From: Streptomyces sp. TRM68367
GTDB taxonomy: Bacteria > Actinomycetota > Actinomycetes > Streptomycetales > Streptomycetaceae
Length of the DNA stretch: 64,000 bases
Reading direction: 5' to 3'
Assembly: GCF_014495685.1 (NCBI RefSeq)
Contig: NZ_JACTVI010000028.1
Coordinates: 1 to 64,000 of the forward strand
Positions 35,941 through 43,930 of this stretch are shown in pieces. The position numbers were made by a program, and so were the translations under genes. Positions within the stretch are counted from its first letter, which is position 1; each line of letters opens with the position of its first letter. The notes beneath the pieces are model-generated. The model had not been told where the DNA came from and ran no database searches. It saw nothing but the letters and a program-made list of their open reading frames with translations.

Positions 35941-36018
35941 AAGGGGCGCGGGGCTGTGACATATGCGGCTCCGCCGCGCGGGCGCGACCAGCCACAATGA
36001 ACCTGCAGCTGCCCACCG
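35941..36018. repeat. Recurrent Streptomyces-type intergenic repeat A, copy 1
   Basis: The sequence around GGGGCGCGGGGCTGTG, then GCGGCTCCGCCGCGCGGGC and CGACCAGCCACAATG, matches a small element that I recall in many Streptomyces intergenic spaces. The 22-base core at 35962-35983 occurs again exactly at 43015-43036. It can fold through GCGGCTCCGCCGC. It lies inside the spacer of the SMC operon. Confidence 0.75.
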
Positions 36019-36027
36019 ACAGACCCA

Positions 36028-37554
36028 TCAAGCGGCCTCCGTCCTGCCGGCCGCCATCCCCGCCGCATCCAACAGAGCCGTCCCCACAATCAGATCGGCC
36101 CCGCCGAACTCCGGATCGTCCAACTCGGTCCCGTCATCCACGGCGAACAACAGCTTCTCCTCGCCCTGCCGATAGGCGGTCCCCACCGGCGGACTGGCCG
36201 CATGAATCGCCAGCAGAGCGACCAGGTACGGCAGATCAGGGTCTCGGCGCCGCGCCTCGGCCAACACCCCCGAGAGCCGCCGCGGCGCATCCGCCGGTAG
36301 ATCCAGCAACTCCATCGCGGCCGCCAGCTGCTCCTCACTGAACCGGCTGTCGTCCGGCGTGGCGATGAGATCCGGCTCCGGCATCTCCGCCCCGAGATGC
36401 TCCCGCTCCACGGGCGGCGTGAACAGTATGTCGACAAGGTCACCGATCCGGACGGACACCGGCGTACGCAACCCGGTGCCGCGCGCGAAGAACGCGTCCG
36501 TGACCCGCACGGCCTGCTCCAGCGGCAACGGCAGCACCGGCGCGACAAGATGCCCGTACAGGTCTATCCCCGACGCCGCCATGGGCGTGGCGAACGCCTG
36601 CCGGTCCTGCTCGGCCCGGAACAACGGCCCGGCCTCCAGCAGCCGCGACTGCAACTGCGTATGCCGCCGGATGCAGTCCTTCACGATGTCGACCAGCTCG
36701 GCCGCGCGGCGCTTGTGCTCGGGGTCCTCGGACTCGTCACGCGCCTTGCGGATGTTGGTGAGGATCGCGTTCTCGTGGCGGTATCGGTCGGCGACGTGGT
36801 CCAGGGCCTCGGCGATCATGTCGGGCACGGTGTTGAGCCAGTCCACCGCGCGCACGTTGCGCCGGGTCGCGTCCAGCGCCCTGCGGAGCGTCTCCGAGTA
36901 CTGCACGGTCCGGTAGCGGGCCTGCTCGGCGGCGAGCTGCGCGTCAGCGAGCCGGCCCCGGCTGATCAGCACTTCCAGCTTGACCTCGGCGGCGATCTGC
37001 GCGCTGGTTACGTCGGTGTCGAGGGCGCCGACCAGGACGTTGACCGCCTCGTCCGTCGTACGGAGGTAGACGCTGCCGCCGGGGCCGGGTACTTCCTCGA
37101 TCAGCTTGAAGTCGTAGTCACGGCGCACATACGTGCCGTCCGGCGCGAACGTGCCGTACACGGCCCGGAAGCCGCGGTCGACGCTGCCGACGTTGATGAG
37201 GTTCTCCAGGACCCAGCGGGCCACGCGCTCGTGCTCGGCGACGGGTCGCTGGGGCGCCTGGGCGGCGATACGCGGGATGAGACGGGCGACGATCTGGTCG
37301 TGGTCGGCGCCGGTGTCGAAGTCCATGTTGAGCGTGACCAGGTCGATGGCGGCGAGGGCGACCTCCGCCATGCCGTACACCGAGTACTCGCCCGCGAGGT
37401 TGGCCTTGCGCGCGTCGAGGTCGTGCAGCGGCGCGGTGCAGGCGAGCGCGCGCAGCCGCCGCGCCAGCCCCTCGTCGGCGGCCGGGCCCGGGGCGGGCCG
37501 CGGCCCCGCGCTGAGCTGGGGCGGAACACTGTCCGTCGATGCAGGCGAAGTCAC
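36028..37554 (-). CDS. MukF/JetA-like kleisin candidate
   Basis: The 508-residue protein has an N-terminal helical domain (about 25-130) with VARWVLENLINVG. A winged-helix-like stretch follows, and then a long helical region with coiled-coil character (about 190-330, ETLRRALDATRRNVRAVDWL). The C-terminal domain includes RIGDLVDILFTPP. The size and first place in the operon fit MukF or JetA, but no diagnostic motif proves it. The start is uncertain: GTG at 37554 lacks a near ribosome binding site, and a TTG at 37584 is the alternative. The 137-base gap to the next gene holds a repeat element, yet cotranscription is likely. Confidence 0.6.
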   Translation of the reverse strand: MTSPASTDSVPPQLSAGPRPAPGPAADEGLARRLRALACTAPLHDLDARKANLAGEYSVYGMAEVALAAIDLVTLNMDFDTGADHDQIVARLIPRIAAQAPQRPVAEHERVARWVLENLINVGSVDRGFRAVYGTFAPDGTYVRRDYDFKLIEEVPGPGGSVYLRTTDEAVNVLVGALDTDVTSAQIAAEVKLEVLISRGRLADAQLAAEQARYRTVQYSETLRRALDATRRNVRAVDWLNTVPDMIAEALDHVADRYRHENAILTNIRKARDESEDPEHKRRAAELVDIVKDCIRRHTQLQSRLLEAGPLFRAEQDRQAFATPMAASGIDLYGHLVAPVLPLPLEQAVRVTDAFFARGTGLRTPVSVRIGDLVDILFTPPVEREHLGAEMPEPDLIATPDDSRFSEEQLAAAMELLDLPADAPRRLSGVLAEARRRDPDLPYLVALLAIHAASPPVGTAYRQGEEKLLFAVDDGTELDDPEFGGADLIVGTALLDAAGMAAGRTEAA

Positions 37555-37650
37555 GGTGCACAGACTAGGTCCTCGGTCTGACAACGGCCCAAACGACGCA
37601 GAAGCGACCCCGCGTCACGGTTGTCACACCGGCACTGACCGGTACCTGAT

Positions 37651-37710
37651 CTTCCTCGGCCTTCCTCGGCCTTCCTCGGTCTCCCTCGGCTTTACTCAGC
37701 CTTCCTCGCC
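37651..37710. repeat. Degenerate 10-bp tandem repeat
   Basis: CTTCCTCGGC occurs in six consecutive decamers, the first two exact and the others with one to four changes. The array reaches over the stop codon of the GntR gene. It separates two genes that read in the same direction. Confidence 0.8.
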
Positions 37711-38391
37711 GACCCTGCGCCGGTAGACCTCCACGATCCGCGCCAGGGAGGCGTCGAGGTAGACCGCGAGCAGCTGCTCGGCCTTCTCGCGGTCACCGTC
37801 CTGAAGAGCCTGGAGTATCTCGACATTTCGTGCGATGTACGGTTCGTGCAGCCGCCGTGGATCGTCCACCACGTGGAAGGCGAGGCGCAGTTCGGCGAAG
37901 ACGCTGCGCATCAGCTCGTCCGTGCGCTCGCTGCCTGCGAGGGCTACCAGTTCCCGATGGAAGTGGATGTTGGCCGTGCCCACGGCTTTCCAGTCACCTT
38001 CGCGCGCCGCCCGCCGACCCGCCTCGACCGCCTCGGCGAGCGCGTCGAGGCCGTACGGCGGCTCGCCGAGGCCGCGCACGACGGCGCATTCGACGAGGCG
38101 CCGAGTGCGGTAGATGTCCTCGACGTCCTCGACGGTCAGGACCCGGACGAAGACGCCCCGGTTCAGCTCGTGGACCAGCAGGCGTTCGTGGGTGAGCAGC
38201 CGGAACGCCTCGCGCAGCGTGTTACGGGAGACGCCCAGGGCGCCGCCGATGCTGTCCTCCGACAGCCGGGTCCCGGGCGGGAAGTACCCGTCGGCGATGC
38301 GGCTTCTGAGGATGTCCGAGACCCGTTCGGCGGTGCTGGTCCGCCCGAGAAGGGCACGGTCGTCGGCCAGGTCCTTCAGCTGCTCTGCCAT
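37696..38391 (-). CDS. GntR-family regulator, FadR subgroup
   Basis: The 231-residue protein has an N-terminal winged helix (LRSRIADGYFPPGTRLSEDS and GALGVSRNTLREAFRLL, about residues 28-75). An all-helical FCD ligand domain follows with the metal-binding pattern HFHREL and the C-terminal EHEPY-like LHEPYIARN. FadR-type regulators usually repress the adjacent catabolic operon until an organic acid or amino acid appears. It is divergent from the MFS-DUF1445-pxpABC operon, so 5-oxoproline or a related compound is the likely effector. The ATG at 38391 is chosen over the one at 38454; neither has a strong ribosome binding site. Confidence 0.85.
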   Translation of the reverse strand: MAEQLKDLADDRALLGRTSTAERVSDILRSRIADGYFPPGTRLSEDSIGGALGVSRNTLREAFRLLTHERLLVHELNRGVFVRVLTVEDVEDIYRTRRLVECAVVRGLGEPPYGLDALAEAVEAGRRAAREGDWKAVGTANIHFHRELVALAGSERTDELMRSVFAELRLAFHVVDDPRRLHEPYIARNVEILQALQDGDREKAEQLLAVYLDASLARIVEVYRRRVGEEG

Positions 38392-38563
38392 GCCGGAATT
38401 CAATCGCAGATGACAAGAACGAAACAACAGGGGTATTGAGGGATCGTTGAACAATCCTCTACGGTGCTACGCACGGCGTCGCCTCCCTCCCGCGGCGCCG
38501 ACCGCTTCCGCACGGCACGGCTCACTCCCCAGGCACTCTCCGTCCTCCCTCTGCGAGGTGCAC

Positions 38564-39865
38564 ATGAGCACGACCCCTCCACCGCAGGCCCCGACCACCG
38601 ACCCACGCCCCCAATCGACTGAAGGCACCGCCGACGACGGGGCGTTGGGCTGGCTGCGGGCGCTCGGCCCCCGGGGCCGCCGCGCCTTCGCGGGTGCCTT
38701 CGGCGGCTATGCGCTGGACTCGTACGACTACTTCACGCTGCCGCTGAGCATGGTCGCGCTGGCCGCGTACTTCGGCCTGGACAGCGGCCAGACCGGCCTG
38801 TTCACCACCGTCACCCTGGTCGTCTCCGCGATCGGCGGCGCTCTCGCGGGCGTGCTGGCGGACCGGATCGGCCGGGTCAAGGCGCTGATGCTGACGGTCA
38901 TCACGTACGCCGTCTTCACCGTCGCCTGCGGCTTCGCGCCCAACTACGAGACGCTGCTGGTGTTCCGCGCCCTCCAGGGGCTCGGGTTCGGCGGCGAGTG
39001 GGCGGTCGGCGCGATCCTGGTGGCCGAGTACGCCAGCGCCAAGCACCGGGGCCGTACGCTCGGCGCGATCCAGAGCTCGTGGGCCGTGGGCTGGGCGCTG
39101 GCCGTGATCGTGTACACGCTGGTGTTCTCGGTGGCCGACGACGACCTGGCCTGGCGCATCATGTTCTGGACCGGGGCGCTGCCCGCACTGCTCGTGGTCT
39201 GGGTGCGGCGCAGCGTGCACGACGCCCCCGAGGCGGCCGCGGCGCGTGAGAATAGCAACGAGAAGGGCTCGTTCGCTGCCATCTTCAAGCCCGGCCTGCT
39301 GCGGACGACCCTCTTCGCGGTGCTGCTGTCCACCGGTGTCCAGGGCGGCTACTACACGCTGGCCACCTGGGTGCCGACGTACCTGAAGACCGAGCGCGAC
39401 CTGTCGGTCGTGGGCACGGGCGGCTATCTGACGTTCCTGATCTCGGGCGCCTTCATCGGCTATCTGACGGGCGGGTACCTCACCGACCGGCTGGGCCGCC
39501 GCCGCAACATCTGGCTGTTCGCGCTGCTGTCGGCGATCTGCATCCTGGCGTACGCGAACATCCCCAGCGGCGCCAACACCCTGCTCCTGGTGCTGGGTTT
39601 CCCGCTCGGGTTCTGCATGTCGGCCATCTTCAGCGGCTTCGGGTCCTACCTGAGCGAGCTGTACCCGACGGCGGTGCGCGGCACGGGGCAGGGCTTCACG
39701 TACAACACGGGCCGCGCGGTGGGCGCCGTCTTCCCCACGGCGGTCGGTTTCCTGGCCGACAGCTGGGGTGTGGGCGGTGCCCTCGTCTTCGGCGCGATCG
39801 GCTACGGCCTGGCGGCGCTGGCGCTGCTCGGGCTGCCGGAGACGCGCGGGAAGGAGCTGGTGTGA
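38564..39865 (+). CDS. MFS carboxylate transporter (SHS/aromatic-acid type)
   Basis: A 433-residue protein with twelve membrane segments and the MFS motif GVLADRIGRVKAL after segment two. The second copy TDRLGRRRN lies in the middle loop, and the GEWAVGAILVAEY stretch is typical of the sialate/organic acid family. It opens an operon for 5-oxoproline catabolism, so import of pyroglutamate or a related acid is the best guess. The ATG at 38564 has GCGAGG before it. The stop overlaps the next gene's GTG by 4 bases. Confidence 0.88.
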   Translation: MSTTPPPQAPTTDPRPQSTEGTADDGALGWLRALGPRGRRAFAGAFGGYALDSYDYFTLPLSMVALAAYFGLDSGQTGLFTTVTLVVSAIGGALAGVLADRIGRVKALMLTVITYAVFTVACGFAPNYETLLVFRALQGLGFGGEWAVGAILVAEYASAKHRGRTLGAIQSSWAVGWALAVIVYTLVFSVADDDLAWRIMFWTGALPALLVVWVRRSVHDAPEAAAARENSNEKGSFAAIFKPGLLRTTLFAVLLSTGVQGGYYTLATWVPTYLKTERDLSVVGTGGYLTFLISGAFIGYLTGGYLTDRLGRRRNIWLFALLSAICILAYANIPSGANTLLLVLGFPLGFCMSAIFSGFGSYLSELYPTAVRGTGQGFTYNTGRAVGAVFPTAVGFLADSWGVGGALVFGAIGYGLAALALLGLPETRGKELV

Positions 39866-40710
39866 ACGGCGCCCGCACCCAGGACCGACCCGTCATCGTC
39901 CAGGACCGCCCCGTCGCCCTCGTCGACGAGCACGCGCACGCGTGGAGCCCGAAAACGGCGCGAACCCGCTTCCGGGAGGGACTGACGGGCCCCACCGCCG
40001 GGGTCGCGGCGGGCCACGCCCAGGTCAACCTGATCGCCGTGCCCGCCGACTGGGCGTACGACGTGCTGCTGTTCTGCCAGCGCAACCCCAAGCCGTGCCC
40101 GGTCCTCGACGTCACGGACGCCGGATCCTTCTCCACGGTCCTCGCCGACGGCGCGGATCTGCGCACCGATCTGCCGCGGTACCGGGTCTGGCGGGACGGC
40201 GAGCTGGTGGACGAGCCGACGGACGCGCGCGCGTACTGGCGGGACGATCTGGTGTCGTTCCTGATCGGTTGCAGTTTCACCTTCGAGTGGGCGCTGGCCG
40301 AGGCGGGGGTTCCGCTCCGCCACGTCGAGCAGGGCCGCAACGTGCCGATGTACGTGAGCAGTTGGCAGTGCCGTCCGGCGGGGCGGCTGCGCGGGCCGAT
40401 GGTGGTGTCGATGCGCCCGGTGCCGCCGGAGCATCTGGCGGCGGCGATCCGCGAGAGCGGCCGGCTCCCGGACGTGCACGGCAGCCCCGTGCACTGCGGC
40501 GATCCGTCGGTGCTCGGCATCGACGACCTCGGCCGCCCCGACTTCGGGGACCCGGTGGACACCGAGCCGAACGACATCCCGGTGTTCTGGGGCTGCGGAG
40601 TGACTCCGCAGGCCGCCGTGACGGCCTCGCGCCCGCCGTTCGCCCTCACCCACGCCCCGGGTCAGATGTTCCTGACCGACGCCCGCGACGACCAGTACCG
40701 CGTCGTCTGA
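39862..40710 (+). CDS. DUF1445 putative hydro-lyase
   Basis: A 282-residue member of the UPF0317/DUF1445 family. It has the conserved features FLIGCSFTFEWALAEAG near residue 140 and VFWGCGVTPQ with FALTHAPGQMFLTD at the C-terminus. The related domain of mammalian D-glutamate cyclase goes with conversion of D-glutamate to 5-oxo-D-proline. Lying directly before pxpABC, it may supply or interconvert 5-oxoproline; the reaction is inferred from neighbours. It overlaps the MFS gene by GTGA and precedes pxpA by 45 bases. Confidence 0.85.
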   Translation: MNGARTQDRPVIVQDRPVALVDEHAHAWSPKTARTRFREGLTGPTAGVAAGHAQVNLIAVPADWAYDVLLFCQRNPKPCPVLDVTDAGSFSTVLADGADLRTDLPRYRVWRDGELVDEPTDARAYWRDDLVSFLIGCSFTFEWALAEAGVPLRHVEQGRNVPMYVSSWQCRPAGRLRGPMVVSMRPVPPEHLAAAIRESGRLPDVHGSPVHCGDPSVLGIDDLGRPDFGDPVDTEPNDIPVFWGCGVTPQAAVTASRPPFALTHAPGQMFLTDARDDQYRVV

Positions 40711-40755
40711 AAGCCGCCTGCCGAAGGTGGCCCGACAAGGAGAACCCACGGAGTC

Positions 40756-41514
40756 ATGACCTCGATCGATCTGAACGCCGACCTCGGCGAGGGTTTCGGC
40801 CGCTGGCGGCTCACCGACGACGAACGGCTGCTGTCCGTCGTCACCAGTGCCAACGTGGCCTGCGGCTTCCACGCCGGGGACGCGGCCACCATGCGGCGGG
40901 TGTGCGAGCTGGCGGTTGAGCGCGGCGTGACGATCGGCGCTCAGGTCTCCTACCGGGACCTGGCGGGGTTCGGGCGACGCGCGATGGACGTGCCGCCCGC
41001 CGAACTGGCCGCCGAGGTGGCGTACCAGATCGGCGCCCTGGAGGTCTTCGCGCGCGCGGCGGGCGCCCGCGTGGCGTACGTCAAGCCGCACGGGGCGCTG
41101 TACAACCGGGTGGTGCACGACGAGGAGCAGGCCGGCGCGGTCGTCGACGGCGTGCTCCTCGCGGACGCCGCGCTGCCCGTGCTCGGCCTGCCCGGCTCGC
41201 GCCTGCTGGAGCTGGCCGGGAAGGCCGGCCTGCCGGTCGTCACGGAGGCCTTCGTGGACCGCGCCTACACCGACGAGGGCACGCTCGTGCCACGCGGGCA
41301 GGAGGGCGCCGTGGTCACCGACCCGGAGGCTGTCGTCACGCGCTCGGTGAGCCTCGCCCGCTCCGGCGAGGTCGTCTCCCGCTCCGGGGCGCGCGTGGAG
41401 GTACGCGCGCGTTCGCTGTGCCTGCACGGGGACACGCCCGGCGCGGTGGAGCTGGCGCGCCGGGTCCGGGAGCGCCTGGAGGAGTCGGGGGTCCGGGTGG
41501 AGGCCTTCGCATGA
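40756..41514 (+). CDS. pxpA: 5-oxoprolinase subunit A (LamB/YcsF family)
   Basis: A 252-residue protein beginning IDLNADLGEGFGRWRLTDD, the LamB/YcsF signature. It also has NVACGFHAGDAATM and YVKPHGALYNR. With PxpB and PxpC it opens 5-oxoproline to glutamate using ATP. The stop overlaps the pxpB start by ATGA. AAGGAG lies 13 bases before the start. Confidence 0.95.
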   Translation: MTSIDLNADLGEGFGRWRLTDDERLLSVVTSANVACGFHAGDAATMRRVCELAVERGVTIGAQVSYRDLAGFGRRAMDVPPAELAAEVAYQIGALEVFARAAGARVAYVKPHGALYNRVVHDEEQAGAVVDGVLLADAALPVLGLPGSRLLELAGKAGLPVVTEAFVDRAYTDEGTLVPRGQEGAVVTDPEAVVTRSVSLARSGEVVSRSGARVEVRARSLCLHGDTPGAVELARRVRERLEESGVRVEAFA

Positions 41515-42131
41515 GGGTGCTGCCCGTCGGCGAGGAGGCCCTGCTCGTCGAGGTGGCGTCGGACGATGAGGCCCAGGCGCTGCACGCGGAGCTGCTGCGG
41601 CGCCGCGCGGAAGGCTCGCTTTCGGTCCGGGAGATCGTCCCCGCGGCCCGCACGGTCCTCCTCGACGGACTCGCCGACCCGGCCCGGCTGTCCTCCGAAC
41701 TGACCGCGGCCGAGGTGCCGCCCGCTCCGCCACACGGGCGTGAGGTGGTGGAGATCCCGGTGCGCTACGACGGCCCGGACCTGGCCGACGTCGCCGCGCA
41801 CTGGGGCGTGCCGGAGCGGGAGGTGCCCCGCATCCACGCGGGCACCGAGTTCCGCGTCGCCTTCTGCGGATTCGCCCCCGGCTTCGGCTACCTCACCGGC
41901 CTGCCTCCGCGCTACGACGTGCCGCGCCGCGCCACTCCGCGCACGGCCGTTCCCGCCGGTGCGGTGGCACTCGCCGGGTCCTACACGGGCGTGTACCCGC
42001 GCTCGTCACCGGGCGGCTGGCAGCTGATCGGTACGACGGACACCGTGCTGTGGGACCACGCGCGCGTGCCGGCCGCGCTGCTGGCGCCGGGCACGCGTGT
42101 GCGGTTCGTCCCGATCGGAGCGGCGGCATGA
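41511..42131 (+). CDS. pxpB: 5-oxoprolinase subunit B (KipI-like)
   Basis: A 206-residue protein starting MRVLPVGEEALLVEV, with the family motifs FCGFAPGFGYLTGL and VPAGAVALAGSYTGVYP, the cyclophilin-like KipI/allophanate hydrolase subunit 1 fold. It forms the catalytic complex with PxpC. The earlier in-frame ATG at 41418 lies inside pxpA and is rejected. Both ends overlap neighbours by 4 bases. Confidence 0.95.
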   Translation: MRVLPVGEEALLVEVASDDEAQALHAELLRRRAEGSLSVREIVPAARTVLLDGLADPARLSSELTAAEVPPAPPHGREVVEIPVRYDGPDLADVAAHWGVPEREVPRIHAGTEFRVAFCGFAPGFGYLTGLPPRYDVPRRATPRTAVPAGAVALAGSYTGVYPRSSPGGWQLIGTTDTVLWDHARVPAALLAPGTRVRFVPIGAAA

Positions 42132-42997
42132 CGGACCGCGCGCTCGCCGTCGTCCGCGCCGGTGCCCTGACGACCGTGCAGGACCTGGGGCGTCCCGGGC
42201 ACGCGCACCTGGGTGTGCCCCGCTCCGGGGCGCTGGACGGGCCCGCCGCTGCGCTGGTCAACCGGCTGGTCGGCAATCCGCCCGGGGCGGCCGTCCTGGA
42301 GACCACCTTCAACGGCTGTGCCGTACGCCCCCGTTCGACCGTCACCGTGGCGGTCGGCGGCGCCCCGTGCCCGGTCACGCTCGACGGGCGTCCGGTCGCC
42401 TGGGGAGCGCCGGTGCACGTGCCCGCCGGGGCGCTGCTGGACGTGGGAGCCGCGCTCTGCGGCGTACGCAGTTACGTGGCCGTCTCCGGCGGCGTCGCCG
42501 TGGAGCCGGTGCTCGGCAGCCGCTCCACGGACCTGCTGTCGGGGCTGGGACCGGCGCCGCTCACGGACGGGACGGTGTTCCCCCTCGGGCCGCGAGGAGA
42601 CACGCACGCGCGCGTGGACGTCGCCCCGCAGCCGGCGCCCCCGGCCGAGCTGGTGCTGCGGGTCACCCCGGGCCCGCGCGACGACTGGTTCACGCCGGAG
42701 GCCCTGCGGGCGTTCACCTCGCGCGCGTACCGGGTGTCCCCCGCGAGCAACCGCATCGGGCTGCGCACCGAGGGACCCGCCCTGGAGCGGGCCCGCCCGG
42801 GCGAACTCCCCAGCGAGGGCATGGTGCTGGGCGCGGTCCAGGTGCCGCCCGACGGCAGGCCGGTCGTGTTCCTCGCCGACCACCCGACGACGGGCGGCTA
42901 CCCGGTGATCGCAGTGGTCAGCGCCGCCGACCTGCCGGCCGCCGCCCAGGCGGTGCCGGGCACTCCGGTGCGCTTCCTGGCGGTACGCCGCCGCTGA
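42128..42997 (+). CDS. pxpC: 5-oxoprolinase subunit C (KipA-like)
   Basis: A 289-residue protein with the family opening VVRAGALTTVQDLGRPGHAH and the conserved RSYV-like CGVRSYVAVSGG. The C-terminal SNRIGLRTEGPAL and PTTGGYPVIAVVS are the usual subunit C or biotin-dependent carboxylase-like motifs. It completes the operon. The next gene converges across 81 bases that hold a copy of repeat A. Confidence 0.95.
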   Translation: MTDRALAVVRAGALTTVQDLGRPGHAHLGVPRSGALDGPAAALVNRLVGNPPGAAVLETTFNGCAVRPRSTVTVAVGGAPCPVTLDGRPVAWGAPVHVPAGALLDVGAALCGVRSYVAVSGGVAVEPVLGSRSTDLLSGLGPAPLTDGTVFPLGPRGDTHARVDVAPQPAPPAELVLRVTPGPRDDWFTPEALRAFTSRAYRVSPASNRIGLRTEGPALERARPGELPSEGMVLGAVQVPPDGRPVVFLADHPTTGGYPVIAVVSAADLPAAAQAVPGTPVRFLAVRRR

Positions 42998-43014
42998 CGC
43001 GCGCCTTCACGACC

Positions 43015-43036
43015 TATGCGGCTCCGCCGCGCGGGC
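43015..43036. repeat. Recurrent intergenic repeat A, copy 2 (core only)
   Basis: A 22-base exact copy of 35962-35983, located between the convergent pxpC and esterase genes. The flanking part of the element is diverged. Its GCGGCTCCGCCGC hairpin could help end transcription. Confidence 0.75.
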
Positions 43037-43078
43037 ACGTCCGGCCGCAGACGGGCTCACCGCCCTCCTGGCGGAGCG

Positions 43079-43930
43079 TCACGCGGCGCCCGGCTGCTGC
43101 TCCCCCACCGACAAGGCCGCCAGCGCCGCCGTCACCGCGGCCGAGGCCCGCAGGTCGAGCCGTGCGCTCGTCCCCCGCGCGCGGTGCCGCATCTCGTCGG
43201 CGGCGAGCGTCAGGAGCTGCGGCAGCAGGTCGGTGCAGCGGCGGGCCACCCAACCGGTGCCGGCCGTGGCCAGCCACCACAGGCTCGCCGACCGCGTGGG
43301 AGCGGGGAACTCGGGCTCCGGCGAGGGCGCGGGCCCCGTGGCGATGCCGCGCTCCGCCAGCAGCACGTGGAAGTGCGCGGCCAGCTGCCGGTGTCCCCGT
43401 TCGCCGGGGTGGAGCCGGTCCGCGCTCCACATCACCCGGTCCGTGATCCAGCCGCCCTCGCACGCGTGCAGGTGCACCGCGCCGTACCGGTCGGACAGCA
43501 CGTGGACGACCGTGTTGACCGCGCGCTGCCGTCGCGCGAGCGGACGGGCCAGGGCGCCCGGCAGGCCGAGCATCGCGCCGGGGTCGGGCAGGCAGGCGGT
43601 GAGCAGGGCCGCGCCCTGCCGGGTGCAGGCCGCGTACACCTGGTCGAGCCGGGCGGCCACGGCGTGGATGTCGAAGGTGCAGCGCAGGGTGTCGTTGACG
43701 CCGATGACGACCGACACGAGGTCGGGCCGCAGCGCCAGTCCGGCGGGCAGTTGCCGCTCCAGCACGTCCCGCGTCTGCGCTCCGCTCACCGCGAGGTTGG
43801 TGAACTGCGACGGCCGCTCGCCGAGCCCGGCGGCGAGCAGCGCGGCCCAGCCGCGCCACCCGCCGCCGACGGGGTCGCCCACGCCCTCGGTCAGCGAGTC
43901 GCCGAGGGCGACGAACCGCAGAGGTCTCAT
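43079..43930 (-). CDS. SGNH/GDSL-type esterase
   Basis: A 283-residue SGNH hydrolase. Block I is FVALGDSLTEGVGDP with the nucleophile Ser near residue 11. Block III has VIGVNDTLR with the Asn, and block V has DRLHPGERGH with the Asp-x-x-His. No signal peptide is present, so it acts in the cytoplasm, probably removing acyl or acetyl groups. The ATG overlaps the upstream glycosyltransferase stop by 4 bases. This makes it the last gene of a three-gene operon that may build or edit an acylated glycolipid. Confidence 0.88.
   Translation of the reverse strand: MRPLRFVALGDSLTEGVGDPVGGGWRGWAALLAAGLGERPSQFTNLAVSGAQTRDVLERQLPAGLALRPDLVSVVIGVNDTLRCTFDIHAVAARLDQVYAACTRQGAALLTACLPDPGAMLGLPGALARPLARRQRAVNTVVHVLSDRYGAVHLHACEGGWITDRVMWSADRLHPGERGHRQLAAHFHVLLAERGIATGPAPSPEPEFPAPTRSASLWWLATAGTGWVARRCTDLLPQLLTLAADEMRHRARGTSARLDLRASAAVTAALAALSVGEQQPGAA

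Noticed and set aside
36028..37554. A complete Wadjet system
   Set aside because: JetD (topoisomerase VI-like nuclease) was looked for in the genes on both sides; the neighbours are solA and a GntR regulator, so only a JetABC-like part is present.
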